Shown: positions 1-12,413 of the stretch, piece after piece | How the letters are laid out: every line of letters begins with the position of its first letter | How positions within the stretch are numbered: the first letter of the stretch is position 1 | Assembly: GCA_016110215.1 (NCBI GenBank) | Contig: JADWQD010000011.1 | Span: 620,001-684,000 of the forward strand | Direction: 5' to 3' | DNA: 64,000 nucleotides | Source of the DNA: Capronia americana | Taxonomy: Eukaryota > Ascomycota > Eurotiomycetes > Chaetothyriales > Herpotrichiellaceae | Notes under the pieces: generated by a model | Databases searched by the model: none | Told to the model about the DNA's origin: nothing | The model's input: only the letters and a program-made list of their open reading frames with translations | Position numbers and translations under genes: made by a program

Positions 1-1474
1 GAGTCCCAAGTGGTGTCACAAAGGTACTGTTGCTCTGACTTGGTGGGCCTGGTTGATCAGGCTTCAAGTCTGCGCGCACTGGTGGCGCCGTTGGCTTCTT
101 CTGCTCCGGGAATAGGTCAAAGTCAAGCGCAGGAAGACTGGGAAGGGCCACCGGTAGGCTAGGAGGAGGGTCCGGAGTTCTGCGATCACTCGTTGCAGTG
201 CTCGGTCTCGAACCGCTATACTGTTCGTTCCGCCCCGTATCCCTCGGTAGATCCTGACCAGGTGCAGGCCCTGCCCTTCTCGGTGAGAAATCCCGATTGC
301 CGGCCTTTGTGACTCCGAGACCATTCGGTCTCAGAGGTTGCGGTTCAAGAGCAGGTTCGGCGCGCTCAAGCGATGCTTGTGATGCCTTCGGACTGACCGA
401 GGGCCGAAGCGGCGCCGGCTGTAGAGTATCCGTCAAAGATGGCTTCCGTGCATCTTCCTGTGTAAGACGAGCGCCATACGGTTGGTTGCGAGATTCATCC
501 GGCGGAGGGACTCTTCGGATCGGTCTGGGTGGGAGGCCCGGGCCCCGTTCTCGTTCGTCGGCTTGAGACGAAGGGGGACGTGCTTGTTCTCTCGTGGGTG
601 GGCGGTAGTCTTGGCGGCTAAATGCCCGATGCTGTTCTTGCGGATCGACTCGAGGGCCATCACGGCTAGGAGGTGCCTGGGCAGCCGTATATGGGGATTG
701 TGGTCGATTGCTACTGAACGTAGGTATTACTGGAGGTGGAGCGAAGGCTTGTTGCGCCAGTGGCGGGGGAGTGGGAGTTGGGACGATGGGCGAGAATGCG
801 ATCTTGGATGTCGGAGTGTTCTGAGCCGAGGGCACACCGGCGAGCTGCTGGACTTCCTGGGGAGCGAACCCTATAAGCTCCGGGACCTTTCCACCAGTAT
901 ATTTCCGATAGATCTTGATGAGACTGGCAATAAAGAAGTCCTTCTCTTTCGGAGTCGCCGCAGCCCAGAAATACGGCTTGCCCAGGGAGACGGTGAAGCC
1001 GGTGTTCGACGCCCACTGCTTCTCCATCTGCTGCTGCGGATTCGCTGGCACAAGTGATGAATATGAGATGATGGCGGTCAATTCGTCCAGGTTCCATGTC
1101 TTGCCGATGGAGAAGGAGCCGTTCGGATTCTCACGAGCCTTGTGGACTCTAACCTTGCCGGAGCGGCGGACTGCAACGAGAATGACCCGATGTTTCTTGT
1201 TCGGGGCAGGCGAGTCTGGCGGAGGAGGAGAGGATGGGTACGAGGCGTCCTCGAGGACTCTGACGTGGGTGATATACGACTCTAATTGCATTCCCTCGGG
1301 GTCTCGCTTGCTGAAGCACGCCTCAATAATGCGCTGCTTCTCATCTTCAAACCGCGCCGCACGGGACTGATTGCTCTCTTGCTGCTCCGCCGGCCTGCCA
1401 TTCTGTCGAGGTTGAGTGCCGTTTGAGAGCGGCGCGGCCTGACGAGGCCCGCCGTACATGGGTTGCTGATTCAT
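1..1474 (-). CDS. SEC3: Exocyst complex component Sec3, N-terminal part (3' end outside window)
   Basis: Sec3 marks sites of exocytosis at the plasma membrane as part of the exocyst tether. The frame runs open from the ATG at 1474 to the window edge (491 codons, no intron seen). Residues about 20-150 form the cryptic PH-like PIP2/Rho-binding domain: the segment NKKHRVILVAVRRSGKVRVH is followed by GKTWNLDELTAI and an SLGKPYFWAA stretch, all typical of the fungal Sec3 N-terminus. After that comes a long Pro/Ser/Arg-rich disordered linker; the C-terminal coiled-coil and helical bundles must lie beyond position 1. The start follows from the conserved MNQQPMYG-type opening and from the domain position. 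Identification is from family knowledge of the Sec3 PIP2-binding domain and is fairly secure; the missing C-terminus prevents a full check. Confidence 0.82.
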   Translation of the reverse strand, partial: MNQQPMYGGPRQAAPLSNGTQPRQNGRPAEQQESNQSRAARFEDEKQRIIEACFSKRDPEGMQLESYITHVRVLEDASYPSSPPPPDSPAPNKKHRVILVAVRRSGKVRVHKARENPNGSFSIGKTWNLDELTAIISYSSLVPANPQQQMEKQWASNTGFTVSLGKPYFWAAATPKEKDFFIASLIKIYRKYTGGKVPELIGFAPQEVQQLAGVPSAQNTPTSKIAFSPIVPTPTPPPLAQQAFAPPPVIPTFSSNRPQSPYTAAQAPPSRDGPRVDPQEQHRAFSRQDYRPPTREQARPPSSQADERERGPGLPPRPIRRVPPPDESRNQPYGARLTQEDARKPSLTDTLQPAPLRPSVSPKASQASLERAEPALEPQPLRPNGLGVTKAGNRDFSPRRAGPAPGQDLPRDTGRNEQYSGSRPSTATSDRRTPDPPPSLPVALPSLPALDFDLFPEQKKPTAPPVRADLKPDQPGPPSQSNSTFVTPLGT

Positions 1475-2254
1475 CGTGGGGAGCAAGTGAAGACGACAGC
1501 ATCATCTCCTGGCGGATAACGATAGGGGAGAGGGCGCGCTGAATCACTCATGGCAGGACAGCATGCGGAGACAGGGTTTCGGACTCATGACGATGTGCCG
1601 TGGTGCGAGGGTTTGACTGCGACCGAAGTGCAGGTCTTTTGGAGGACCAGATGTGTGGTGCGTGGCCAGTGTCGCGAAGGTGAGCCATGTTGGACTGCGA
1701 GCCTAAGGAGCCGGTGGAGCGCTTCGTCGCCGCTCGGGCTCGCATCTTACCGGCTACTGGTGCAGCTAGGCGTCTCCGCTTATGGGCATTAGAGCACCAA
1801 TCGCAAGGCACCGCCGCCGAAGCTCTTCTCAAGTACAGTACATGTCGGAGTCGAGTATTCAGGCTTCTTCCATTCCTCAATTATCTCCTTTCCAACCATT
1901 GTCACTAGATCACCACAGTCTGAAATATGTGGCCTGGAGTTCTCGGAGTCCTGTCCTCGCTGTTCGACTCCCTATCCTCTGCCAACCCTTCTCGAAATGA
2001 CAGATACAGCGGCGCTTTACAAGGGCCCGCCCCCAATTCGTTCCAATCCCAGACAGACAATCGCAAATCCTAATGATAGTCTGCCGCTAATCTCACAAAA
2101 TTCACTCCCCCAAAGCGACGCCGGGCTGAAATGGCTTGATACACTCCCAAACAAGTGTCGTTGATCATGAATTGACGGCCAGAAACCCCTCACTTCCGCC
2201 GCCATGCAACTCAGCCCAACCCAAAGATCCCTATTCAATGCTCGCAACCTGTCT
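1475..2254. other. Intergenic: SEC3 upstream region and RhoGAP 3' region
   Basis: Both flanking genes run on the minus strand, so this holds the SEC3 promoter and the RhoGAP 3' UTR. Short open frames here show no recognisable family and no intron signals. I see no RNA gene or repeat. Confidence 0.5.
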
Positions 2255-5200
2255 TCACCTGCCAAATATCCTATCACTGTTCTCGACCAACCACATCACT
2301 GCTTCGTTCTTCATCTTGGTGTCGCTGAGCTCGCGATTAACGCTCTCAGGCCGCATGATCGTCGGCGCGAACACCACTGCAATGTTCATGCTCGTCATGA
2401 GGTTCTCTTTCTCCTGCAACACCACCCGCGCAAGATGTCCGATCAGATAATCCAAAGTCTCGTAATGTACTCTAGGTAGATCGTCCAAAGCTCGTTGCAT
2501 GGCATCCACCCTTGATCCTTTGTCCTCGATGGACGTTGTGTCAAGCAACTTATCATACACCTCGTAGGTGATGAGCGGAGTCGGGAGTCGTCGGAAATAC
2601 TGCTTCAGTCCAGAAGTAACGGCGTGGATGTCCAGGTCCGGGTCGGATAGGTCAAAGTCTTTCGTGGGGTTCTCGAACCAGTCTTTCACTTGTTGTACTT
2701 GCGAATTGCCACCGGACTTTCGGTAGATGCCTTCGACATCCATACCTGGGAACCGTTAGCGGTGCCGGGACACGTGGGTGCCTTTCATGGTACTCACCCC
2801 TCGACTCAACCTCCTCGACACACCTCTTCACTATCGCAGGAATGGTGGTCTTCTCAAATTCAGCCCGGTGCTCAAGCTCAGAGCCAAACAATTCTGTTCA
2901 TTCAATTAGCGGAAGCATGACAATTGAAGCGTGCGGATACTTACGTGCACCAGCCTCGGCCAACAAAGACGGTGTACTTGCGTTGGCCTGTTGCGCGTAG
3001 AGCCCATTCTGTCTTGGAGCCGTCTTCTGGCTGAAGAAGCCGAAACCACTCTGCTTGAGGGGCTCCGGATTGTTCTTTGGCAAGTTCGAGTACTCTTGAC
3101 CAAGGGTAGTTGGAGTTCCATAGGCTCCTGTCTCCGCAAACTGCAGGTCTCTACTATAGCTCTGCTGCGTGGAGGAGAAAGCCCCTTTCAGCCCTTTGGT
3201 GACCCCTTTGGCGACCTTCTGACCCTTTCTCCAGTCGAACTTTTTGGGCCGGATGTTCACCATTTGAGGCCCTTGTATGACAGTCACCGGCTCAGCTTCA
3301 CCTTGTAAGGTACTTGCTGAATCAATGTTGGTCAAGTCAGTTGACATGTTGCGCAAGGTATCTCTCGAGTCGAAAGACAGCTGCGACTTCTCCTTGTGAT
3401 GAGAGTAGATTCCCAGTCCGTTCATGGTGGGCTTCTGCTGTTCCTGAACGCCTGAGTTGGCCTTGTACAAGCCTTGTATCTGGTGGACCAGCTGATTGTT
3501 GAGCTCGGCTAACTGGGCGTTCTTCGAAGATAGTTGTTCAAACTCCATGAAGCTTTTGTCTTTCATTTGAGTCAGGTTAGCAATTTCATCCACCAGATCA
3601 TTTCGCTTCTGGATCGATGCTTCGATCTGAGGCGCAAATGAGGCCCTCAACTTCTCGAGTGCCTCTGCAAAGTCACGAAGTACGGTACTGCTCATCTTTC
3701 CCAAATCAAAGGGCTCGCCACTGTGCTTCGCCGCAGCCAGATGTTCGGTCAGCACCTCGAGTTCTCTGATCACGATTTCCTTTTGTGTATCGAGCACCAC
3801 CATCGTGGACCTCTTCTCCTTGAGCTCGACATTCACCTGTTTAAAATCGGCCGAGTCGAGCTGTATCTCGAGCTCAGCTATCCGCTTTTCTCGCTCAACT
3901 GTCTTCTGTCGCTCCCGTCGAAGCTCATTCTTGAACCAAGCAAGTTCATCACGATGCTCGGGAGAGGCACTGCTGGGACTACTGATTTCCTGTGCAATGG
4001 AAGATCCTGGTATGGCAGGCGAGCGAGGCCACCGGTCTTTCGAAAGTCTGCCGGTCCTGTCACTGTAGCTGCGGCCATGGCGGACAGAATTCGAAACCCT
4101 CCTAAGGAACGACTCGGCAGGGCTTGGTTCTTCACCGGACATTATCCGTGCCATATCCTCGTCCATACTGAAATCTCCGCCGGCGGAGTATCTTGGAAGA
4201 CCAGGGGATTTCGAGCCTTCCACATATCGTTGGTTTTCGGATTGCGACGTGCTGAAGGATTCATTTCGCGCCCTCGAGTGATCGGCGGGTGGTATAGGTG
4301 GCATCCGCGGGTCGATGAAAGACTCATTGGCTTTGGCAACCCCACCGACATCGTGAAGGTCTTGTATCGTCGAGATATCTGCCGTGTCGAATATGCTCCT
4401 GGAATTCGGCGAACCAATCGGACCAGAAATGACTTTTCCACCATTTGCCTTTGCTAGATCAACCGGCACTTTTGATGTGGTGGAAGTTCCATTCACAGAG
4501 CCTCCGGCTACAGAGACATTGGCCGCGGCGCTCAATTCTTTCCTGGGTATTGTTTGGTTCCGTTTGGCACTGTCCAAGGAGTCACCTCGCTTGGGCAAGT
4601 TCTGGAGTATAGATGCCGCAGGGAGAAGCGCGTGTTTAGGGGACACATTGGCGGCACTGTAGGCTGGACTTGACTCGTTCGACAGCCCAGGAGTCGAGTA
4701 GCCACGATCTGATGGTGAGCCGATGTCTGGTACAGTCAAGGGCTTGGAGACCGAGGCGGAGGCGACCTGCTCGATCGGGTCCGCCAACTCGTTGGCTCGA
4801 GGAGTCGACCCCTCTGAGCGAGTACTTGGCGTCGAGGTAGAGAATTTCTTGGTTTTCGGCGCTGCCTCAAGTCTAAACTTGTCGTTCATTTGCGCCTCGT
4901 TGGTGCGCGCAATTTGCGACAGCCGAGGGGAGTCGTCTGACTTCTGGGGTTGGGGCTGGTCAACTGGGATGTAGGGCGAAGCAGCCGCAGAACCAGATCG
5001 GCTCAGGTTTCCGCCTCTGCGACTTTGTTCGACAACCTCTCTTGAAGGTAGACGACCCTTCTCTTGATAGGCAATGTGAGGACTCGATGTGTTCGACTTG
5101 GAGAGTGGTGCTTGAGCGACTGGTGGTGTGGACTTGCTTGTGAAATAGTCTGTAGGCTTCTCATCGGCGGATTTCTGCGTCACTGGGTTCGAGGTGCCGG

Positions 5201-6185
5201 GCGTCTGAATGGCAGGCTGCGGTGTAGGGTCGAAGGCGAGCGGTATCAGGAATTCTTCACCACCGCCGCCACCACCCCCCGAAAGATCTGACCGTTGCGA
5301 CATCATCGAATGTCTGTTGTTGCGGAAGGTCGTGGAGGGTAATGTGAGCATGTCTATAATAGGCCACGTTAGCAACCGAGTGACAGGCATCGGGGGTCGG
5401 GTGCTTACCGCTCGAAGCATTCTGATCCGAGGTGGATGGCCTCGAGTCCGGGTCTGCTTGCAATTCGCTGACCGTCTTACCCACAGAAGGTACACCCGAT
5501 GCAGGGGATTCGGCATAGACTTCAAGAAAAGGGGACGACTGGTTTTCCGGGATGTAGGCGGTACTCCTGGCCTCTGGAGGCGGGATTGCAGGCAATGCTT
5601 TATCTTGGACACTGTTGGCCAGTTTAGAGCGAGTGTTCTTAGCAGACCTCTTCCGTCTCCTAGCCATCAAGGCCTCGTGGCAGTCCATGCAGAAAATGCC
5701 TTGCGACGTCCGCGCATATCGCAGGTTCTCAATCTTCCTCTTGCAATTGCGGCACTTGAAGCAATTGGCACAGAAGGCCTGATCACCAGTCAATATGGCA
5801 AGGTCCTCAATCTTGTTTCCGCAATTACTGCAGCTGTAGGTGCAGTTGTTGCATATAAGCGAGCCGTCGCCCAGGAGAAGGAGGTTTGCGTTAGAGTCGA
5901 GGAGGGTGCCGCACGTGTTGCAGCGGAAACAGTTTATGTGCCATCTATTGCCAGCTGTAACCCGTCAATATCGATCTTTAAAAATGGGGGGATGGCGCTG
6001 GAGGTCCCTACCTAGCTCAAACGCCTTGCCTTCCTCGAGGATCTTCAACAGGACTTGTCAGCATTGGTCCGGACTCTGTCGTAGAGGAGGCTCACCTGTC
6101 CACAGCCTTTACAAGGATAGGCGGATTCATCTGGCTCCATGGGAGAGTCAGGGAAGGCCAGGGGTGATTCCATCGCAGTGGCCAT
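2255..6185 (-). CDS. LIM-domain Rho GTPase-activating protein (Rga1/Rga2 type)
   Basis: Predicted to stimulate GTP hydrolysis on a Rho-family GTPase, most likely Cdc42, at sites of polarised growth. Six exons: 6185-6096, 6042-6012, 5954-5409, 5353-2945, 2893-2798, 2745-2255, giving 1220 residues. Two N-terminal LIM zinc fingers are visible: YPCKGCGQ...RWHINCFRCNTCG and CSNCGNKIEDL...CFKCRNCKRKIE. A long low-complexity middle and a coiled-coil-like stretch follow (ELAWFKNELRRERQKTVERE region). The RhoGAP domain closes the protein, with GMDVEGIYRKSGG carrying the arginine finger and a VVFAPTIMRP motif. Domain order LIM-LIM-coil-GAP matches Rga1/Rga2 and not Lrg1, which has more LIM domains. Start: an in-frame ATG 87 bp upstream (6272) is possible, but the downstream one gives the usual MATAMESP-like opening. 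Splice sites all fit GT-AG and the frame closes. Confidence 0.88.
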
Positions 6186-8332
6186 TATGTCCTTCTGGCT
6201 CGCGGTGTGTGGGACTATGTCCACATATGGCCGAAGTATGTGCAAACCGAGTCCAGCGCCGTTTGTTGCCACTATTTGTGGTTATTGCATTAATAATCCC
6301 GCTCTTGAAGATCAAACACCACAAGCCGTGTACATCGCACAGCTGAAGGGCAATGATTGATCTGATCGTTTGTCGAATGTCGTGTGCTGGCTGGCCTGCA
6401 GCTGAAACACTGAATCGGATCAAAACCTAGTTATCGGTTGATCCTGCGCTGGATCCGCGGTGAGGGTTGGTGTAGTTGTGCTTGTTGGACAACGAATGTC
6501 GCGAGACGGCCACCGCAGAACAGAGGCGGACGATAGCGTTCAATGGTTGGTCTTTCAACTGTCGTACGGGAGTTGGAGGAGGAAATGAACGTGAACAAGT
6601 TTTCGAGTAAGGATCGTGGTTGTCAGCTCGTGCACAAAACGGTCGGACTGGGGTGTGGTTGCGCAGACGCTCGGGCTCGGTCAAACGCTCAACAGGAAGT
6701 CATCTGGGAGCCATAGGATGACGCTCCAGTGCACAGCAGGGAATTAAGCCGGTTATGGGGGACAAAGGCGCATGGACGATAGATCGTTGCTGTCAGCTGC
6801 TGTCGTGGAAAGAGCGGTGGTTGTCGAGATGTTGGTGTTCGTGTTCAACTCTGAGGGTCGCAGGCTCAGACTCTGAACCCTCGAGATGAGGAAAGGCTCA
6901 CTTCGCAATCAGGGTCTAGTTAGTCGATGGTGCCCTCGCACGCCTCACCAGGAGAGACTAACAGTGCCTGTTTAGTTAAAGCTCGTCACGCCTGCAAGCC
7001 CCGCCGTCGGGCCTAACAGACGAAATCGAGCGAGTGAGGGCTCACATGGCCAAAGTGGGCTGCGTCTCTCCAAGGGGCCTTCACTGCAGCTAAACTGTTG
7101 TCATTCTAGTTCCGCCCGATCGACTCGAACCATGGAGAAGCCAGAGAGAGCATTTTCAGCCATTTGCTCCAATGGCGAGCTGGCTAGCGTGAACACAGCC
7201 AGAACCCGAATTCTACTCAGGGGCTTGATGCCAGATGCAGTGCGCAATCCTCATCTGATGGTTATCCACCTCGATTCGTGCTCATTAACTCCCGGCAAGA
7301 TACGAGTACATCTCCCGTCGAAAAAGCATACGTACTTACCTTCTTGACCTACCAGAGGCCGCTGCATAATGGAAGCCGATTATTCACATAGCCCTCTGCA
7401 TGATATTCTCGTTCCCTCGCCACTCTTAAATGCCAGCTCGCTCCTGTCATCTCCGTATTACGTTTCGGCGGTGGCAGGCCACTTCTAGGAGTCAGCTCGT
7501 GACACCAATATCGTAGATTGCGAAAGGCCCCATGCAGAAATCTACTGTTTCACTTGGCATAACCCCTGGCCTCAGCCTGATCCTCGAGGCTCTAACCATA
7601 CAGGGTAGTTTGCGATTGGGGGAGCCTCGGAGCCTTTCAATCCAACGTGTATGTCAGGAGTCCTTGCAGTGGCAGAGGTTCTCGAAGATCCTGCCGCGAG
7701 CACCGGCCCCGAGGTTCTCCCTAAGAACCTCAAGGATTTCAGCTGGCGGGACAGTAGATTGAACCTGAGACTCTGGCGAGCGGATGAAGCTCCAGCTGGG
7801 AAACGGCCGAGGATGGTACTACTAAACAACACTCCAAGCGGCGGTCATGGCACAACAAGCAAGACTGAGCGGAATGAGCATGTGGAACTTCAACACCATC
7901 TGCGGCCAGCGGCAAGTCGAGCTGGCACAACCCTTGTGCCTTACACGTTATATGCCAACCAGGTTCATATTAAACGCGGGAGTATTGTGAAGAATGCTGT
8001 ATGAAGTCATGCCAAGCTCCTTTCTGTAAAACGTCGCGAAGTGATGAGAATTCCCAGACTCGGGCCTGGGGTAGCTGTAGAATACAGGCTTGTAAGCGTG
8101 AAAACAGGTGGCATGAAAAGGAAGAAACAAAGGAACATGTTCAAAAGTTTTCTATCCAATGCATTATCATAGCCCGTCTACCCCAAACGCCATTCCTAAT
8201 GTCATGAACACTGGGGTCTTTCCAATGCCCACCATGGTATCATGACACGTTAAACGACGGCGTCCTTCATAATGCTAATAATACAGTACAACGCCGTGGC
8301 TAACGGTACACTCCAAGCAAAAATGAGCCCAT
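6186..8332. other. 2.1 kb intergenic gap
   Basis: Lies upstream of the LIM-RhoGAP gene and downstream of the CLASP gene. Open frames of up to 117 codons occur (for example 7651-8004 plus strand, 7132-7347 plus strand), but none has a domain, a recognisable opening or intron context. Probably a long promoter/5' UTR and a 3' UTR; a small or noncoding gene cannot be excluded. Confidence 0.4.
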
Positions 8333-10758
8333 TCAGGGCGATCCAGCAATGTCAACATAATAATGAATCAAGTTCTTGTCAGACTCTTTCTTGAAGTAGT
8401 TGTAGAATCGTTTTTCCGGCTTGACGACAGCATGAAGACTGATGCAGAAGTTCATGACCCCTCGTTTAATAATAGAATTGTATGTGGCGAGAAGGTAGGT
8501 TGCATAACCGGCTAGGCGATCCTCCTGGATTTCGTAGAGCGACTCGCCGCTTTGTTCCAGCTGGTAGAGCAGCTGATTGATGATTTTCAAGCCGAAGTCC
8601 ATAACAATAGGGAGTCTGTTGGCGAAACGAGGCTTTTCAGGGCCAAATTCAGATGCCAGAGACTGAAGGCTATTGAAAAAAATAGTGTCGGTCGATGTGG
8701 GTGTAACAATAGGATCGTTTGACGCAATAGTACGCTCGACTGTCTGAAGAGTGTCGAGGACGGCGTCGAGCGTTGGAAGAATGGTGTTGCAGCGGTTGCA
8801 GAGGTATAGTGCTCCCTCGTCAACGGCTGTGAGGACAGACTCATAACTCGAGCTGAAGTTGCATCTGGCAATGAGTAGGGCAGACAAGGTCATCCCAGGC
8901 TGTGGCTCGGGCCACTGGGGATATTGGTCTTGGAGATGCATCAAGCAGACGAGCATCGTATGTGTGTGATATGCAGGATGGTTGTAGTTGGTGAGCCGCT
9001 TGTCTCTGGACTCTGCAATCATGTCCAAGTTGGCCACATTGGTGATAAGAAGCTCAAACAGCTCATTGAATTGTGCTTGTTTAGTGATCAAGACACCGGG
9101 GTTTTCTTCGAGCAGTTTCTTGAGCCTGCGCCAGCCGAGAGCGTCGAGACTTTTGCGGCGGAGAGACTCAATGGCCATTGCCAGAGTCTTCTTCTCAGAG
9201 GCAAGGCGGTCGTGTTCTGGCGAGCGCCGTGGCGAACGCTTCTTCTTTGGCCGGATTGCCATCGCGTTCTCTTTGCCCTCGGACTTGAGGCTCTCCCAAC
9301 TGGAGGCGGGGAGGCTGTCTGGGACCGGCTTGCTAGCTTTGACGGTGTCCCAGCTGGAGCTCGGTAGGGTTTCAGGGCCGGCTTTGGTGCCATTGTCTTT
9401 GGCAACAGCAGGAGCTGGTGGTGCAACTCTGCCACGGGACTCAGGGCGTTGGACATTGGTGTTGCTGGAGGAGGCCATGGGTGTGGCAACGATACGTCTC
9501 CTGACTGGTGCGGACAGCAGGCTGCTTGGCTTCTTGCTGTCATCGACTTCCATGCTGCCAAAGAGTTTGAAGTCTGCTGACTTGAGCGAACCCAATTCAT
9601 CGCTGGGGTTGTGAGGTTTTTGGGGTTTTTGAGACTCCTGAGTTTGAGCCAGGCGCTCTTTGTTCTGAGCTTTGATGCTGGCAAGAGCAGATTTTGGTCT
9701 GGGCGCAGTAGGAGCTTTGGCAACACTGGCGGTGGTTCTATCTGGGTTGTGTGAGTCGGCTTGCAGAGCCTTTTGAGCATGAGAGTTCAGGCCGCCCATG
9801 ATCATGCGAGCACCAGAGGGATCGAATTTGTGGTAAGTCCAGAAGACAGCGCGGCTGTTCTCGCGGACTTTGACTTGTCCATCAGTGAGCCCTTGGAAGA
9901 TGGCAGTGCCAGCGAGAGTGCCATCTCTCTCACGGTCCATTTGTGCGCGGTATGTTTGTAGAAGGATGTTGAGCCACTCTGGAGCATACGTGCGGGGAGG
10001 AATGCGGCTGTCTTTGAATGCGGCGCAGACATGGTAGAAGAGGCGTGAATTGTAGCCAACATGTTTGCAGAGACTGACAATCACATCATTGGCGTTCTTC
10101 TGGTTCACGGTCTTGGTGGAGCCGCAGAGAGCAATGAGACTTGGAAGGAGAAGGTCAAGGTGGGGCTGGAGATGGCTATCCAGGTTCTTCACAATGTTTG
10201 AGAGAGTTCGGCAGGCTTGGGCAGACAGTGTGGTACGCTCAGAGCCCGCGGTCTAGGAAGAGGCAGTTAGACAGTGAAGAGAACTTGTTTTTGGACGGTG
10301 GAAGTACTCACAGTCAGAATGTGGGGCAAGACAGCCCTGACCTTCTGGACGAAATCATTTGGAAGGGTGCTGTTCTCCTTTCGTTTCTCGAAGATATCAG
10401 AGAGTTCCGAAAGCAAATCTCATTGCTGTCAGCCTCAAGAAGTATCCGCTGTCACGTTTCAGTGACTCACCTTGACGCTTTTTCCAGCTTTCCTCCGTTT
10501 CTGGGAGGGTGTACTCGTGTTGCAGGAAGTTGAGCACATCTTGATAGGTTTTGCCGATCATCTTGGCCCTGGCGCCTGCGATGGCGAAGTAGATGGCCTT
10601 TCCAGCAACTGGGAGAGCTGCGTCGATTTTCTTGAAAGTGTTCTCGACCGTTCTGGTAGTTGTAATACCGACTGAACGCGCGTTTGTTAGTAAATAGAAA
10701 GCAGGAGTGGAATCGAACGGCAGAAGGAAAAAGGCATACAGTTGCGAAAAAACGCCAT
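8333..10758 (-). CDS. CLASP-family microtubule-stabilising protein (Stu1/Cls1-like, short form)
   Basis: CLASP proteins bind and rescue microtubules at kinetochores and spindle overlap zones. Exons 10758-10740, 10671-10471, 10418-10312, 10252-8333 give 748 residues. Residues about 60-220 match the CLASP_N (second TOG) fold: EESWKKRQ, then TTLSAQACRTLSNIVKNLDS, LIALCGSTKTVNQKNANDVI and RTYAPEWLNILLQTY. A basic Ser/Pro-rich region follows (SALASIKAQNKERLAQ and RPKKKRSPRRSPEH), then a helical C-terminal part. Fungal Stu1 is usually well over 1000 residues with an earlier TOG domain; nothing equivalent precedes this model, and only 743 bp separate it from the next gene. The start is uncertain because another ATG at 10786 lies 28 nt upstream in a different frame. 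Intron 1 has a clear TTACTAAC branch site. Confidence 0.72.
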
Positions 10759-11501
10759 GTCGGCGAGTCGCTTGTGAGACACCCATAATGTCTTTCCAAG
10801 GGATGAAGGGGAAAATGAAGAGATGTAGAGTGCTTGCAGCAGTGAGAAGCGCTGATCAACGAGGCAGAGAGGTGTAGTTGCGCGTGAATGGTGCAGAGTT
10901 CAACAGGAGCAGGAACTGTGAGATAGAAGCTGGAGTTGAGTGAAGGAAGAAAGAAAACAAGAGCAAAGGCGGCTTATGAGGGGAGATTTTCGCGTACCTG
11001 GTGACTCACGCGTCGGCGCTTTGTCTGTTGTGCTCCACAACCCTTGTGGAAAGACTGGCGCCGGTGTTGTTATTGTTATTGTTGTTGTGTGTGGCAGAAG
11101 CGTGCGCTGTTTGGTAGGAAGGAGGGGGCACTGGTGTTGTGTTGTTGAAGGTGGATGTTTTGATGGAGCGCAAGTCGAGCAGGTGTGGTGGAATTGTAGC
11201 CAATCAGGACGCGGCCCCACGGTCCAATTGGCTGAGGCTCATGCGCGCCGAACGTTGCTTCAATTGAAACCCACCGAAGCCCACTATCATTAATCAATTG
11301 CAATGCAAGGTTCAATCCAAGCTTAACCGTTTCGCAGAGCCTCGTCGACGGCAGGGAGTCTGCAGTCGAATCGAGCTCCCGCTCTTCGCAGCTACCGAAG
11401 GCGCCCGAGAATTCCATCCTCCATCGGCCAGCGTGTCCATTGCCCGCGAAACACGTCCGTGTGGCTATTGCGCGACGTTTATCGGCTGCTCGTCAACAAA
11501 T
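10759..11501. promoter_or_regulatory. Divergent promoter, CLASP gene and BSP-type peptidase
   Basis: Shared 743 bp upstream region. It contains CCAAT boxes at 11200-11204 and 11224-11228 (the latter overlaps an ATTGG on the same strand), typical targets of the fungal HAP/CBC complex, and a GTT/ATT-type microsatellite at about 11065-11088. Assignment as a bidirectional promoter is inferred from geometry. Confidence 0.5.
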
Positions 11502-12413
11502 ATGGCTCCCGTCATACCTCCCCAGCTGCGTCACAAGCCGGTTCTGCGGCTTCACATTGACGACATCACTCACCCGGCAGCACAACTAGCCAGCAGTTCT
11601 CTTGACGGTGGTCTATATCTCGCTCGCGCCATCGAACATGTAGTCGCCTGGCTGTATCGACCATACGGCCCCGACGACATTCCAAGAGTAAGATCAGTAA
11701 CCGTAGTTCTACGCTCAATGGGCGGAGTGGCCTACACTACCGGGTTGCCACTGGATGACTTGCACAAAGAAATCCATCTCTCTCTCGACTACGTCCAAGG
11801 TGTGCTCTCCAGAGATCCAGCTGGTCTACGACATGAGCTTGATGGAGTTATCACTCATGAGATGGTGCATTGTTTCCAAGGCAACTGCGAAGGGACAGCA
11901 CCAGGCGGTCTGGTCGAGGGCATAGCGGACTTTGTTCGGTTAAAAGCGGGCCTTTCGCCGCCCCATTGGAATCGTGCGCCCGAGAACAGAGGGCACAAAT
12001 GGGATGAGGGCTACCAGAAGACAGCGTAAGGATTCCTCACGACCTGTATCGATTCGAACACGTCTGTGTTTCGTCGAATTATTACGGTTCTTGGATGCTA
12101 ACGCCAAAGCAGCTGGTTCCTTGAGTGGCTCGAAGAAAAGCGTGGGGTTGGGACTGTCAGTTATATGAACGAAATGATGAGAAGGCACAGGTATCATGAG
12201 GATAAGTTCTGGCAGGGTATCTTTGGTCTCTCCGTAGACGAGCTTTGGAGACAGTACAAAGAGACCTGGGGCAAGCCGAAGCAAGACGTTGCAAGTACAG
12301 TGGAGAAGAGCTCAAGGATCACGGGAGCGGACTCCGATGTTGTGCAGATACAGGAAAAGGAAAAGCCTATGGCGGTACAGGGGGAGAAGAAGTCGAAAGA
12401 TTTTGTCGCATAA
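11502..12413 (+). CDS. Plant basic secretory protein (BSP)-family putative metallopeptidase
   Basis: Member of the BSP-like peptidase family. Exons 11502-12025 and 12113-12413, 274 residues. The zinc-binding HExxH motif is plain in THEMVHCFQGNCEGTAPGGL, followed by VEGIADFVRLKAG, whose EGxAD acidic pair is conserved in the family. The second exon supplies WFLEWLEEKRG and the typical MNEMMRR...FWQGIFGLSVDELWRQY C-terminal helix block, then a polar tail. The intron has a GATGCTAACG branch site. The start at 11502 gives MAPVIPPQLRHKP; an upstream in-frame ATG (11298) would add 68 residues without similarity to anything I know. Neither start gives a clear signal peptide, so the protein may be intracellular. 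The substrate is unknown. Confidence 0.8.

Noticed and set aside
379..400. Another CGG-N5-CCG match near 386
   Set aside because: It lies inside SEC3 coding sequence and lacks the A-A and T bases shared by the three cluster copies; such loose matches are expected about 16 times in 64 kb by chance.
482..1370. Plus-strand frames of 130-190 codons over SEC3
   Set aside because: They are antisense shadows of the continuous SEC3 frame, with no domain of their own.
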